Below, piece by piece: positions 24,101-34,267 of a stretch of 64,000 nucleotides of DNA. Positions within the stretch are counted from its first letter, which is position 1, and each line of letters opens with the position of its first letter. The position numbers and the translations under genes are program-made. The notes beneath the pieces are model-generated. The model did not search any database. It saw only the letters and a program-made list of their open reading frames with translations, and was not told the origin of the DNA. The DNA comes from Owenia fusiformis. Its lineage: Eukaryota; Annelida; Polychaeta; Sabellida; Oweniidae. The stretch covers positions 14,245,754-14,309,753 of the forward strand of contig CAIIXF020000011.1 in NCBI GenBank assembly GCA_903813345.2, in the 5' to 3' direction.

Positions 24101-24766
24101 CGATTGGAAATCCCATGGGAATCATTTGGTAAGTAGACTCGTAGACTCTAAAAGGAGAGCCGAGTAGAATAAATATAAGGGTATTATAACGAGGATATTG
24201 TATTTTGCATATGCCATCGTGCGTAAATGGGTTCCGTTTTAGTTTATAAAACTTAGCGTTGTAATATAGTATAAAGTAAAAACTAAAAAATTAAGTAAGC
24301 CATGTTTTCATATTTAGAAATTAGAGAAAAATACTCTCCTTACGTTAATTTAGGAATATGCATGTATTTCGATGCGACGTGTTATTAATGAAAGGAGGAA
24401 GAAATCATTTTTCAAAAGGTTTGAAAATAACTGAGCTTAAGATATTCAAATCATTGAGAGTGATGATATTACCACAAGTGTTGTAATCGAATGCTTTTTA
24501 CATTTTTAGTTTTGACTATTATTGGGATGTCGTGTTCTCTGATTTATGTGCTACTCTTGGTTCTGTCATGTTGCCATTGTGGAGCCATCTGGCGCCGTTG
24601 GCTGGCACTAAATCAAGAGATTCACTTTGGAAAGTATGGTGAACAAGGATCCAATCGACGTTTCAGCAGAGCTCGCATTGGGCAAAGAGAACGAATTTCT
24701 ATTCCTGTCGAAATAATGGCGAACCCAGTTGTTTTATTAAACGATGGTGCTATGTTGCAAGACTGA
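14381..24766 (+). CDS. MARCH-type RING-CH membrane E3 ubiquitin ligase (four exons)
   Basis: Membrane-anchored ubiquitin ligases of this family transfer ubiquitin to other membrane proteins and direct their internalisation or breakdown. Exons 14381-15196, 23067-23297, 23813-24128 and 24510-24766 join in phases 0, 0 and 1 with GT/AG at each intron, giving 539 aa. Residues 1-272 are Ser/Thr-rich and probably disordered. Residues 289-334 form a complete C4HC3 RING-CH: C289, C292, C305, C307, H315, C318, C331, C334. Membrane segments lie near 361-381 and 456-477. The spacer W-x-x-FEAYKTLKPIKQ-W after the finger resembles vertebrate MARCHF1/8, though the orthology group is uncertain. The first intron is 7.9 kb and full of repeats. 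The finger and both membrane segments are sure; the link to the first exon rests on strand, phase and family architecture. Confidence 0.85.
15705..16259 (-). pseudogene. LINE C-terminal region with zinc knuckle
   Basis: 184 codons with CTLCNAGVGDLIHFVQQC, a C-x2-C...H-x4-C finger typical of LINE C-termini, preceded by basic helical sequence. It continues the element at 16328-17050 after an internal deletion. Confidence 0.75.
16328..17050 (-). pseudogene. LINE reverse transcriptase, N-terminal part
   Basis: NNKAPGYDNVAYEHIKHAGP followed by FRKGVIVPIFKGG and a degraded N-x-RxIT block (DNHRRITSQTT) are typical early motifs of a non-LTR reverse transcriptase. The frame runs to QFAGKQNMSCLHASFSLQEA and stops before any (F/Y)xDD catalytic motif. 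The region before residue 100 is acidic, as is usual between endonuclease and reverse transcriptase. Confidence 0.85.
17199..18690 (+). mobile_element. Satellite-like element: four ~340-bp units plus a TCYG tract
   Basis: CTCACATGGTGA near 17200 and TCACCATGTGAG near 18663 form inverted ends. After a (TCCG/TCTG)n tract at 17232-17300, the marker CCTCTGTCGATAGGATTCC recurs at 17323, 17669, 18008 and 18343 (periods 346, 339, 335). Each unit also carries TTTCAAAATGGCCGCC-like and CTCGCGAAATTCAC blocks. It is non-coding and sits in the first intron of the MARCH-like gene. Confidence 0.85.
18837..19268. mobile_element. pogo/Tigger-type MITE (432 bp)
   Basis: The left end CAGTGAAACCTGTATATCCG and the right end, whose complement reads CAGTTAAACCTGTCTAATTC, form ~27-bp inverted repeats. 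TA lies to the left; the right flank reads CA. Such ends are typical of non-autonomous Tc1/mariner-pogo elements. No transposase is present. Confidence 0.75.
19269..20861. other. Intronic repeats, no exon seen
   Basis: Contains a hairpin with arms AATAACGTCATTTC / GAAATGACGTTATT at about 20070-20140 and nearby GCCCGAC-type repeats. A GGCGTTCAGCGGTCGGCGGT segment (20582-20601) belongs to a family whose other copy is at 52.6 kb. A 24-bp direct repeat (TGTTTGCACTAATTATTTTA) lies at 20768-20813. Confidence 0.5.
21427..21575. repeat. Dispersed repeat, copy 1 (other copy at 61161-61268)
   Basis: CACCATTCTGAGCAC, CAAAACTGTCAAA and a leading CAGGCCC block are shared with 61.2 kb in the same orientation. 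It includes a run of nine or more G. Confidence 0.6.
21966..22040. repeat. Microsatellite (ACCAT)15 with ACCGT variants
   Basis: Fifteen 5-bp units in a row. The YGMVWYGMVWYG-like minus-strand peptides are its translation and not a gene. Confidence 0.95.
23067..23297 (+). CDS. MARCH-like gene, RING-CH exon
   Basis: Preceded by TTGTTCTTTAG and followed by a GTAAAC donor; 77 codons in phase 0 at both ends. It carries the whole zinc finger: CRICWEDG, EPCRCCGTAG, HPSCLHQW and CELCWGRF. The Trp in the first CRICW and the Cys-x-Cys pair are as expected for the RING variant that binds ubiquitin-conjugating enzymes. Confidence 0.95.
23813..24128 (+). CDS. MARCH-like gene, first membrane segment and loop exon
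   Basis: Starts with the conserved Trp after CAG. A hydrophobic stretch (IIVSLIFLCMAITATIIGGL) is followed by ~75 residues rich in Thr/Ser, His and Pro that should form the lumenal or extracellular loop. This loop is longer than I expect for MARCHF1/8. The donor is TTTG|GTAAGT, phase 1. Confidence 0.85.
24510..24766 (+). CDS. MARCH-like gene, last exon: second membrane segment and tail
   Basis: The acceptor CATTTTTAG gives phase 1, so the first codon is completed as Val. LTIIGMSCSLIYVLLLVLSC is the second membrane segment. A Cys/His-rich boundary (CCHCGAIWRRW) and a ~60-residue basic cytoplasmic tail follow. No AATAAA was found close downstream. Confidence 0.85.
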
Positions 24767-25637
24767 CCTAAACGTACGATCCGGGGTTACGATTGGATGT
24801 ATTTGTAATTTAGATATTCCAAGCAATTCGTCCAGTGCAATCGTGTTTCGGGTTCGAAGGAACGCACTGAACGAACTAATGCACAGATCGAGATTAAATC
24901 TTTTCCGTGACACGAGAACAAGCTTTAATTAAGTTATGAATTAGTTCATACAACTGTAAAGCTACAAGGCTGGCTCATTGCTCATAGATCATGGCTACGA
25001 TGGCTCATAGCTCATGGCTACGATGATGCATCGAACAACAGCTTAGCAAGATTCTACAGACTCGATATACCTGATTTTGGCGATCAGGAATCGGTGATAC
25101 TTTTAGCAAATTTAAAAAATAAGTGGAGTTATATTGTAAAATAATGTTTTGTTTACTGACCAATGTACATGACAAGTAGACAGTCCGAGCGTTGGTGACA
25201 GACCAGCTCGGAGGACATGTGGCTTTACCAAGACATAACAAGCTAGGCCAATAACTATGTACTAATAGTGATTATTCTTCAGTAAGATTCTTCATCAATT
25301 CTATTGATAAATTCTTCGCTGTTTGTATAATTCATGAAACGTTTACCAAGTCTTTTCATCAATTGAAGATAGAAAATCATTTTTAAAATGTGAATTGGTA
25401 GACGAGATGAAAAAGGCATCTGTGACTCAGTTTTGCATACAGTACATGTAGTATTTATAGGATATCCTATGATTTTGAGGAATATCACTTTTATCTTCGA
25501 GGTGATATTGATATCTGCACGAGAGAGCAAAGAAAACGAGTGTATATATCAATATCACCGAGTGGATAAAATGATATTCTGAAAAAATCATAGAAAGTTC
25601 TTATTATCTTACACTAATGCCACATTTACTCAGATTA
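24767..25637. other. 3' flank of the MARCH-like gene, no further gene seen
   Basis: Probably 3' UTR followed by intergenic DNA. A near-perfect direct repeat of GCTCATAG...CATGGCTACGATG occurs at about 24973-25025. Confidence 0.4.
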
Positions 25638-25713
25638 CGGCGCCCGGCCGATTGAGTATTTTGTTCAAAATTGAATACAATATTGAACAAAACGCTCAAT
25701 CGTCCGGGCGCCG
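25638..25713. repeat. Strong stem-loop, ~30-bp arms
   Basis: The left arm starts CGGCGCCCGG and contains CGATTGAG and TTTTGTTCAA; the right arm carries the complements in reverse order and ends CCGGGCGCCGG. The loop is about 14 bases. It looks like a minimal palindromic element rather than a structured RNA gene. Confidence 0.75.
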
Positions 25714-26068
25714 GCAGATGGATCGGAGCATATGTGACCAAGGCATTACTAGCAGTGTACTAAATGTATAATATCAATGAAAATGAATTTCATGCCATAT
25801 AGAGTCAATTTGGCGGGAAATCAACAAGCGGATTATATCGTCACGATATCCTCCGCATATTGGTTTTCGATATTGGCGATATCCTCCGGTCATTCATTTT
25901 GCCAATAGATATCAAAGGAGTGGTATCGATATTGTGAACATTTTGAACACGCGTTTCTCTTAAACCAGTCATCAAAACATTCTGAAACTTTTACACATCG
26001 TCAACTTAATGATCATCATTTGGATGGTAACATTATAATTTGAAATAAATAAGGGTTATGCACTGGGA

Positions 26069-26180
26069 GGTTTCGGATATGGGGTTTACCCAGATGGAGA
26101 TATGCATATCTACCTGAGGGACCGTAGGGACCGAAGGTAGATGTGCATATCTCACTAGGGATGAACCCAATATCCAAACC
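26069..26180. repeat. Imperfect palindrome, ~46-bp arms
   Basis: GGTTTCGGATATGGGGTTTA at 26069 pairs with GAACCCAATATCCAAACC at 26163-26180, and GATATGCATATCTACCT pairs with AGGTAGATGTGCATATC. It is probably a small foldback element. Confidence 0.7.
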
Positions 26181-26201
26181 GACCGTACATAACTGCTTTA
26201 T

Positions 26202-26438
26202 CCTATACCAAGTAGAGTTTTCAGGGGCATATGGCCATTTCAATAGTACAAGGTGTAAAAATAAACAAATCATTCATATGCAAAGTCATTTAATTGCATT
26301 ACCGGAAGCGGGAAGATATGCACCGGAAGCAGGAATATCTGCACCTAAGCGGGAGATATAGATATGGAAATCTCAAAATCAGGATACGGGATATATCTTT
26401 CCAACTTATCTCCCTAAAACTCTACTTGGCATAGGATA
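26202..26438. repeat. 237-bp element with ~25-bp inverted ends
   Basis: ATCCTATACCAAGTAGAGTT at the left pairs with AACTCTACTTGGCATAGGAT at the right. Inside are short CCGGAAGC repeats. MITE-like. Confidence 0.6.
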
Positions 26439-27290
26439 ATATGTTTTATCCAGGTTATGATTTATGTGTATGGTTACTATATCTAATAGAAGGATATGCA
26501 ATAAATGTGACCATATTCAGTATAATCATGTTTGAATTATCCCAAATAAATGTTTAAGCAGTGTCTGATATCAATTATATATAGTAGTCTCATTTTCTTC
26601 GACTTGATAAAGAAGAATTATCAAAGCTTATCAAGAATGGACGATCTTGCACAGGTAAATAATAAAGATAAAGATGTCTTTAATTTACCAATTTTGAAAG
26701 GGCTTTGATAAGTGATCAAAAAAGAAATTCAGATTGCCAAACTTATGGAGGGAGTGTACAAATCGGAGATACGAATATGCTACATCATGCAGATCAAATA
26801 TCATGTATGATGTCCTGATGGGCTCATTATTGCTTAGCTAATAATGACGTAGTGTTAATTTGAAAGTAGACACTAATCAGCTTTATTTACTTGTTTTTCC
26901 CTATATCGGATACTCACCGGCGATGTTGTCATAACAAATTAAATATACCGTACGTTACTCTATGTATGTGGGCTGATGAGTATGTGATATCTTGCACCTG
27001 AACCCGGTGTAAAAGGGTAGGAGGTCCTATCAAATTATGGTCCTACTCTCCAATGATTTATATGGTGACCTAAATACAACTCTTTACCTTATTATCTTAT
27101 ACACAATCAGGGCCAGTAAGGGTCGTTTAGAAAGGGACCATATTTCCCAGGGGACCATAATTTCTTTCACACCGGGTTTTCAATCTTGAAAAACAAGATA
27201 TTTTAAAGCTCCTCATTCACAGACATAGACAGAACATGGGCGAGACAAAAGCTTTTAAACCGTCAGCTTCACTGGATTCCGTTGGCAAAC
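26439..27290. other. No gene seen
   Basis: Non-coding AT-rich DNA. Confidence 0.5.
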
Positions 27291-27361
27291 ACCCTGCGTG
27301 CAGTCTAGTTATAAACTACGAAGCCCTCTTTTAAGATGAAAGTTGAACGAATGCAAAGGGT
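27291..27361. repeat. Micro-MITE ACCCTGCG...AAAGGGT, copy 1
   Basis: 71-bp member of a dispersed family also found at 29565-29636 and, inverted, at 40061-40127. The core CGAAGC-CTCTTTTAAG and GAATGCAAAGGGT is conserved. GCAAACACC occurs on both sides but is not directly adjacent on the right. Confidence 0.7.
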
Positions 27362-27523
27362 ATTTAGCAAACACCATGACCAACGAGTTTAGCTCTAAAC
27401 TCACCTCGGTTGAATTGAAGCTACATGTATTTCTAAGAACCTGGGGGAATCAAACAAATGCTTTTGGCCGATATATAAAGATGGCAGCATGGTAGAGTCT
27501 AAACCTTTTCTCTGAAAGAAAGC

Positions 27524-27709
27524 AAGGAGGATTGGAAGCCAGGGTTCCAACTCGATATTCTTTAATCTCCACGCATGCGTCATTTGCTATTCGTGTCTGT
27601 ATAATTTGTACGACTGCATGGAGAATGACCCGATACTCTCCAACAAAGCTATCGCTAGGTGATTGTTTTGCAGAATATCGGTGTTGCATTCTGGGAGCCA
27701 ATCCTCCTT
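27524..27709. repeat. ~186-bp inverted-repeat element
   Basis: AAGGAGGATTGG at 27524-27535 and CCAATCCTCCTT at 27698-27709, with AAAGAAAG-like extensions outside. Non-coding; overlapping open frames on both strands are chance. Confidence 0.6.
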
Positions 27710-28104
27710 GGAAAGAAAGAGAAAGTATAGAAAAACACAGGTTGATTTGACTGCCCTCTTTATTTAAAAATGATTTCCATCACCCTTTCTTTTGCTTACT
27801 ATAAATAAATGACACCTGGATTTGCTGAAGTGAGGATTTCCCATGTTAAAAAGAAGAGAATTTTCAAGTGATCATACATTAGTAGCTGAGAGTATACAAA
27901 ATGTAAAGTATACAGTTAAGTTTTAGTTTAAAATAGTTTATTTTTGTGTCACTGATATTACAATATACATGTAAAATACATAATAAAAACAACATTTTGT
28001 AACATCACCAGCCGGTGCCGACTTATGAGACACAGTATACATTATATCTGAGTGTCACCCATTACTACCCCCAATGGGCAGCTTGGGTCAACATTCATAA
28101 AAAC

Positions 28105-28565
28105 AGAGACATATACGAACTCCCATGCAATGTCTCGGTATAGACACTGCGGCGGGCAGATTATGGAATCCCCAAAATTTGGGGAAGATAGTCCCCCTTT
28201 TTTGTCACAGATGTACTTGATTTTCATACAACTTATAAAATATATGTTCTTTTATGTTCACCAATCATTATTTTGTCAAAATATTTCAAAATTATTGAAA
28301 TATGAGAAGAAATCACCGCGGAAGGAATTCTGAGTAAAAGTTTTGTTGATAATAGTTTACCGCACGTGTTGTTTATTAGTTAATACGCGCAATTCAACCA
28401 ATGAAATTGTCTAAATTTTACAATCACGCGACCTGAGCATGGGACTAGAACCAATCACGTCAGTTGTTTATTACGAAGTTACCATGCTTACGATGAGATA
28501 CCTGCCCGCCGCAGTGTTATGTTGAAGACTATCACTGCACGGGAGTTCGAGACATATAATGTCTC
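28105..28565. mobile_element. ~460-bp MITE with 40-60 bp inverted ends
   Basis: GAGACATATACGAACTCCC and CACTGCGGCGGGCAG (28105-28159) are inverted at 28502-28565 as CTGCCCGCCGCAGTG and GGGAGTTCGAGACATATAAT. The interior is AT-rich and non-coding. Confidence 0.75.
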
Positions 28566-31500
28566 TGGGAAAGATTTATACATTAATAACCAATGATATC
28601 AATTCACAACTCTGATTAATCAGTTTGGCATAAATAAGCAGTTCATGGATGTATATACAAAACGTTAAGACATGTGTATCTACCTTTTGATCAAGACTTA
28701 TCAATTTATTTCTCATGATCAAATAAAACAAATCAAATTGTAAAAGAAGAAAAATAGCGTGTTTTAAACATAGTATCTCCTGACCTCACTGCCGCCGAAA
28801 AAATCACGATTCACTTCTAAACGAGTGACATCTTACAATTAGACGTATATGAAAAGATGCAATGCACCTATATACGGTAGTCCATTAGTTTGTAAATAAT
28901 TTAGTACTGAGGCTTGGCAATAGATGGCGAATTACTCAGATGCGAGTAGGTAGTTACCAGTTTCGCCACCAGGTGGCTGATTCGGGGGAATTAACATGGC
29001 AGGGTATTACGAAATTCCCTTGAACTTGAATATGCATCAGTTTTAGTGGTTCACTTTTCATATTACCCTTATGTATCTGATAGTTATACAAATTAACAAA
29101 TGTCCAGTAAAAGAAAATATTATCTGCCCAACACAAGAAAAGATATTTCACTTTTTGTGGTTTTACAACATGGGGTCTATGGGGAATCTCCCCGACCTAG
29201 AATTCACATTTTCAAAGAAAGTTAAATTTTCAAAGTTGATAAACTCTTTTCAAAACCACATTTCTAAATGTAATTTTACATGTAGATTCCAAATATGACA
29301 TCAGTTTGACTGGATTGTGAATTTTTAATGACATAAATCAAGATTATTTCTACTCGCATCTGGGATATTCAGTTGGTTCATTAACATTGAAACAAATATG
29401 TCTATGCATTTATTCAAAAATCTCCTACGGTAATTTTCATCGATCATTGATATTAGGTATTCAAATATGTTTAAGAATTATTAAGAAAATAGTTTGATTA
29501 ATTTAGTGCGTTTAAAGTTTTAATACAGCAATATTTTTTACAAGTAAACCAATACATATAGTAATACCCTGCGTACAGAGTCTAGTTATAAACGAAGCTC
29601 TCTTCAAGAAGCGAAGTCAAACGAATGCAAAGGGTAGGGCATATATAAGTCCTCATGAATCGAACTGAAACTATACCTTGGGTACAAGATGTTGAACTGT
29701 AACATGCAATTCAAATTGCAGCAAAATTAATATATTGGCCCATTATGAAATCGTGCAAAGCTTTATTGCACAGTTTTAAAGCATGTTGCATGTTCTGACA
29801 CATAAAGTCGTTAAATTGTCCGAATGGGCTAATTACAAATATAATGGGAATTTTGAGGGATTTTGATAGCGTTTTCTCATTGGTCATAGCCTTTTATATA
29901 ACTAGGGTAGTTTAAGTCTTTTTCTTGACATTTCAAAATGAATGATTCAAAATGAAAATCTAAATCTTACAACGGATGACCAATTTCTGAGAGGGCCATT
30001 CGCGCCCCATTCGCGTGACAGAGTGATGCATATTGAAAATTATATTGCACCATGCGTTCACACTTCACACCAACGTAGCAGTTCACCTAGCTTCCTACCT
30101 CTGCAGATCCTAAATTGAAAATTTGATCCCTGGCATCTCGCTATAACATGAAGATGACATCCTTAATCAATTTAATTCTTTAATTTTTGGGCAATTTTGA
30201 GAACAAACCTATTTCGTACATTTACTTTTATACGAATGGTAAAGTCATTTAGTGTAACGCAGTAACTTTAATAAACTAGTTCTTGAAATCCCAGAAAGTT
30301 TGCAAGGAAAAAGGTATCGTAGCACTACACAAAATCATTGTACTGTAGTGTGCATGCACGTGGTTTTTGATTTCTGGCTTGCGCACACGCAGAACCATTA
30401 TTATCAGGAATAAATAATGAGAGTTTTTATCATTTTAATCTTGCTCTTAATATTGAATCAAACATTCCCGTATGACATGATTTTTCTAATTACCGTGATA
30501 GCAATGTTGACGCGGCTATTCTCACGAAAACATGGGAAGAGTTGGAATGACATTTATCATAACATTAAAAACAAATTTTAAAAAACAAAATACTTTTTTC
30601 TCAGTAACACTCATTGGTTCAACAAAAATACGCAAGTTGGAAGTACTTCCCATTCTTCCTTATAAGTCAGTGCTAATCAGTAATCCCTTAGCACTTTAGT
30701 TGACATCATTAATATTCATCTACACTGGTGTAGCTATGGGGTACTAAGCTCCGGATACAGTTTCAACATATCCGTATGAGATCTAGATCCACGAGGAGAG
30801 CACATTTGTTGACATACAATTTCATCATTTGGAATAAAACTGTGGACACTTAGTACGACTCACGCTAAAAAACATCTCTGAATCAATTTAATTAGTTTTA
30901 ATGCGTTTTAATGAAACTTTTATGATTTTTGCGCAACAACTTGTTGCAAGTGTGTCAACCTGGCTCCCCTCATTGGACGGTTTCATTAATCGGAAATGCG
31001 ACGTCACCAGTGGGCCATGTGTGAACTGTGAACTATGATAGGCTACATATTTAGGGAGTATTTCACAACTGAAGAACACAACTCGAATCGAAGACACAAA
31101 GACAGTGACATTATCATAAGAATCAAGAACTGAGTTTTAGACAACAATTCGTTTATTAATCGGAAGACTAAAGAAACAGCGGGATACGTCCCTTCTTCAA
31201 CTAAATTAGTGCTGAAACAGGTGGGTGTTCTATTTATTCTCATCCGTTGTCAAAACGTATTTCAGAAATTATCAGACGTTACGTCATTCTTCAATTGTTC
31301 TCTGACGTTGGTGGTGGGTTTATAAAATTACAAAAAGATTGCGAAAAGTTTCCATAACTCACATTTGTACCCTGTCATTTGTCATTTGTCATTTATTTTG
31401 ATTCCGTTTCTAGGGTTTCACAATAGAAACCATGGTAATGCCATTGTATTGTTGAAGTCTCAGACAACATATAACTCGTTTCTATAGTACCCTTATTATG

Positions 31501-33640
31501 TTAATGGATTCATATTGTAAAACTTCAGGGGATTTTAAAAGTGCCACTTTGTAGAGTAAATGGCTTTTAATTGGTTCTTCATAAAATGTAAATTACTTTT
31601 GTGGCTGATCAATCGTTAAAACCCATTCGCCTAGTGATTTACATTCTCTTTTGTTTGCCAGGTATTGTTTTAATGACTACTATTAAACATTGTCATAAAT
31701 AGTGGGTGTCTCAAAAAATCGAGTAGGGCCTATAGAAGAATAAAATTGTTTGAAGTAGAAAAGCAATTTTTCTGGGTGAAACAAATCGGACGTCCATGCC
31801 CTCACATGCAAGTTCAAGTTACGTCTAATCGTCAATGGACATGGAAATGCGCTCGAAAAAATCCCATGGAAACTATTTCTGTTTTATAAATAGAATTCAA
31901 TTAATGTTTACATAACTTATGATGAAATAATGATTCCACTTCATGAATGCCATCAAGTGTGAAATCAAAATTGTCAAAAGCATGCAATCTTTGTGGTTAT
32001 GCCGTGACGATACCAATCTACAACTTTGAATTCGTGAATAGTCGTTTTACATAAACTTTTATTTAGACTGAGATCTTTTCAAATAAATGCGAGGTTCCCA
32101 TTGTGTCATCCAATCTCTACTATCCCTTGGGAAAGAGATCTTTCAAAGCTTTAGGTAAAGAGAGATCTGATAAATCAGAATACAAGGTTCCAATATTCAT
32201 TTATACTTCATGTTCGCTGCGTTATAATGTAACGTGAATTCGAATGCTAGATGATGCCATTCTGATTTATCAAATTAAAGTCATTTTATCTAACACTGGT
32301 GAGAGGGGTAATATTTGCTGTGGATCCCACAATGGATGATGGGTTTTCAATCGAAACTGTACTGAATTCAAAAGGACGTGGATCGTAACCCGGAGTGTGG
32401 AAAATTAATCCACTCAAAAAGTTTTTTTTCATTTTTATATGTTGATGAAGTACCACCAGAGAGAACCCTGTCCTGGTTCAGGGCAGGAATGTTTGAATTC
32501 TCTGGCAGCTAACAATAACACATGTTGTCTCAATGGTATTCTATTGCCCAGTCACAGCATAGTGTTCACCACATGGCTTTGGATTAAGAGACTTGATTCA
32601 GATTTAGATTTTATCGCCTATTTTATCCATCGATCATGTCACATCTTGGTACCGTTTTGAATTCTGACATTACACTGAGCAGTGCTCAATATTAGTAAAA
32701 AAAACTGTTTGGGTAAAATGAATTCCAACCACGTATCAAGTTCTGTGTTTATATATTCCGCAAGGCCCTGTGTTACACGACTTCACATGACATGTACTAT
32801 AAACCTCTGTAACTTGACCCGTAGGAAATGACGATGATTGCGAATTTGCGAAATTTTCAGCTGTTTGAGGGGGTTACCATTTGTACTCTTAGATCTTAAA
32901 ATAGTGGGATATCCATAATGTTTATTTACTCCAGGCACTTCAAGTGGTAAAAGATATATTGAATTGCAAAGATTCTGCGCAATAAAGATGAAGTTGTCAA
33001 AGTTGTGTAATCTAGACATTGGAATTCGCTTCGCTCACAGTCATGACATGATGGCGCTTAACAGGATTTTAATATTTCTTCCAACAAGCATATTTTCCTG
33101 AAATTGAAAAATATGAGATTTTCCGTATGTCACAACTACATAGTTAATTATGTAATGTATATGAATGAATAAATTAAAATATCAACTTCATTTGCAATTG
33201 TTGATTGATCATATATTTATTTTACTGAGAAGTTCTCATCGCTATGTCATCACTTTGTGTGTACGTTAAAGTTTCTGATCGTTGTCATCACTTTATGTGT
33301 ACGTAAACGTTTCTAAGTTATTGTGACTTTACAATTTACATATAGCTTTTTCTCTGCATCTTGTTTCTGTTTTATTTTTTATTTTGAAACACCATACATA
33401 TCCTGTAGACGGGCCACCCGGGGTTACTTACTGTATGATGTTGGGAATTTATTCAAAATTCTGCCTAAAAATGCTATAACTACTCTCTGGTTGTGGGTTG
33501 TTTTCTTTGATTATTGCGCTCCATGAGAGGTTATCATGAGATAATCTGTTAATCGACGTTAATGAGGCGATTAAACAAGATTAAGACACGTAAAATATGT
33601 TAACGATATATGGGTATCATAATTCATTAGAAGTTCTTGC
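28566..33640. other. Five kilobases without a recognisable gene
   Basis: Only short open frames on either strand, none with a recognised domain or good splice context. Holds one micro-MITE (29565-29636), a weak 12-bp inverted pair (CAGATGCGAGTA near 28938, TACTCGCATCTG near 29351) and a few TTTGTCATTTG repeats at 31375-31395. It could contain distal regulatory DNA of either neighbour, but nothing shows this. Confidence 0.45.
29565..29636. repeat. Micro-MITE, copy 2
   Basis: Starts TACCCTGCG, ends GCAAAGGGTA, and is 72 bp long. Same family and orientation as 27291-27361. Confidence 0.75.
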
Positions 33641-34267
33641 CATCCTCCTTCAAAAGACTTCATTTATGCATAAATTCTGGTTCTTGCGACCACTGTCGAC
33701 TCGTCCCACACCATCATGAGAAATCATGGCCTTCTGTTAGCCTCTTTCTAGAAGGCCATCCCATATTTCTAGTTGAAGGCAGAAAGATGTGGAGTATCAG
33801 AATGGTCACACACTACCACAACAGACAGTCTACGGCAAATAAAACTTTTGAAAGTGGTTGTCACATAAGGATACAATGTCGAATCTGAGGATTTTGTTCC
33901 TTGAGTGGCAGTTTGTAAATAATAATAAATACTATTAGATGCAGTTTGAGCAAAATCGTTTTTTGGAAATGGTATAATTATTAAGCATAGAATGTTTTCT
34001 TTGTAACATCTGAAAACACAGCATGGACCGAAATTCGATCACAAAAAGCGTCATGACAGAATTATTTTTTTGTGTTAAGAAAATACTTTTATATAAGTCC
34101 GAAATAATTTTTTAAAACCTTTACATCAGCTCAGTTCGATTTGCTTAGACGTATTGGTGTTTATAAAATCATAGGCTGCACATCCATGGTCCAAAGTCTC
34201 CAATGGTATTTAGCTCTTTTCCATTTTCCTGAATTTAAGCATAAATGAAGTCCTTTGAAGAAGGATG
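33641..34267. mobile_element. 627-bp MITE with 37-bp inverted ends
   Basis: The left arm 33641-33677 (CATCCTCCTTCAAAAGACTT...) pairs with 34231-34267 with three mismatches. The interior open frame of 83 codons has no recognised motif. Confidence 0.75.
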
